Source: Silicimonas algicola
GTDB taxonomy: Bacteria; Pseudomonadota; Alphaproteobacteria; Rhodobacterales; Rhodobacteraceae
Assembly (NCBI RefSeq): GCF_003148765.1
Contig: NZ_QGGV01000002.1
Span: 555,164 to 619,163, forward strand
DNA length: 64,000 bases
Reading direction: 5' to 3'
A program made the translations under genes and the position numbers. Positions 63,486 through 64,000 of this stretch are shown here, in pieces. Position 1 is the stretch's first letter; every line of letters begins with the position of its first letter. The notes below the pieces were generated by a model. The model was not told where the DNA came from. It ran no database searches and saw only the letters and a program-made list of their open reading frames with translations.

Positions 63486-64000
63486 GCTGCTTCTCCAATA
63501 CCGCCGACCTGCATCTCTCGCGCGAGCCCGGCGAGGCCGTCCACCCGCAGCCGGACGTTCAGCCCGTCCGTGCCGATATCCACGCGCTCGACCAGCAGCG
63601 CCACGAGGCGGGCTTGCTCGGCCGGGAACAGTTCGTCCCAAAGAGGGTCGAGTTGCTGGAGGGATGCGCAGGCGTCAGCCTCGGTGATCTCCTCATCCTG
63701 CGAGCGCGCGGCCTTCCACGTCCCCGCCACGATCTCGGGTTGCCGGAACACGGCGCGAAGCTGGTCAATGACCGCGGCCTCGATCTCTCCGGCTGGCACG
63801 CGCCCCACAGGGCATGTGCCAGCCCCATACTTCAGTACCGTCTGGCTGACGTAGTAGCGGTAGAGCCTGCCGCCCTTGCGGGTGTGGGTCGGCGAGAAGG
63901 CCGCACCGTCTGGCCCGTAGAGCAACCCCTTCAGCAGCGCAGGCGTGTCCGACCAGGTGTTCGCAGCTCGTTTGCGCGGGCTCTCCTTCAGGATGGCGTG
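63482..64000 (-). CDS. Large serine recombinase, C-terminal part (runs off the window)
   Basis: About 172 codons, open to the right edge of the window. The visible part begins HAILKESPRKRAANTWSDTP and continues ALLKGLLYGPDG; it carries the zinc-ribbon-like TRKGGRLYRYYVSQTVLKYG and AGTCPVGRVPAGEIEAAVID. The catalytic resolvase domain would lie beyond 64000. A long C-terminal domain with a helix (SLQQLDPLWDELFPAEQARL) is typical of phage- and transposon-type members. Confidence 0.88.
   Translation of the reverse strand, partial: HAILKESPRKRAANTWSDTPALLKGLLYGPDGAAFSPTHTRKGGRLYRYYVSQTVLKYGAGTCPVGRVPAGEIEAAVIDQLRAVFRQPEIVAGTWKAARSQDEEITEADACASLQQLDPLWDELFPAEQARLVALLVERVDIGTDGLNVRLRVDGLAGLAREMQVGGIGEAA

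Overview
The window is about 64 kb of high-GC DNA from an alphaproteobacterium, most probably a marine or roseobacter-type member of the Rhodobacteraceae. The evidence is the lptF-lptG-lptD-surA-pdxA-rsmA order, the family-typical DUF4167, DUF6477, DUF6456 and Hint-domain proteins, a metA of the homoserine acyltransferase type, and a polyphosphate kinase 2. Most genes are packed tightly, often with 4-base ATGA or GTGA stop/start overlaps.

Region by region: 1-2.35 kb holds the end of prfA, prmC (which methylates release factors) and a repeat-rich DUF4167 protein. 2.35-9.7 kb is a minus-strand envelope block (LptF, LptG, LptD, SurA) followed by pdxA and rsmA. 9.86-11.8 kb carries leucyl aminopeptidase and the Pol III chi subunit. 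11.8-17.1 kb has a retropepsin-like protease, a 41-residue membrane peptide, a TetR regulator, PPK2, a hydrolase, metA and an unassigned P-loop ATPase. 17.1-21.2 kb holds two EamA exporters around a FadL-type porin, then YdcF and an ABM-domain protein. 21.2-31.8 kb holds guaA, a DUF892 protein, an MttB-like methyltransferase, the divergent catalase/oxyR pair, a CDF metal exporter and lipA. 31.8-34.3 kb is a decayed stretch: an intact FAD monooxygenase, a membrane-anchored dihaem cytochrome c broken by a change in a CG repeat, and truncated cytochrome c' and LysR genes meeting head to head. 34.3-46.4 kb contains hpt, a COQ10-like protein, a GAF histidine kinase, a three-gene locus (cytosolic subtilase, PAP2/haloperoxidase-like protein with 15 GQ repeats, divergent SARP-like regulator), split PqiA genes, a Hint protein with a structured leader, and an isolated cheB-cheD pair. 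46.4-54.6 kb is housekeeping (hisE, hisF, galM, a shortened mtnA, hemB, mfd).

From the tRNA-Leu(CAA) at 54.6 kb to the window end the sequence changes character. Gene density falls and GC drops in places. There is a degraded tRNA-like element, a diverged 150-bp direct repeat around a PAS-GAF-HWE kinase, a run of 20 G's, an orphan tyrosine recombinase, an HNH protein, two unrelated methyltransferases, an SDR, a LuxR fragment and the end of a large serine recombinase with its small partner gene. This looks like a mosaic accessory island next to a tRNA gene.

The strongest candidates for new biology are the subtilase/PAP2/SARP locus, the hairpin-rich leader before the Hint gene, the P-loop ATPase beside metA, and the repeat-flanked kinase segment. 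The broken cytochrome c and the mtnA with a missing internal segment are the clearest sequence anomalies.
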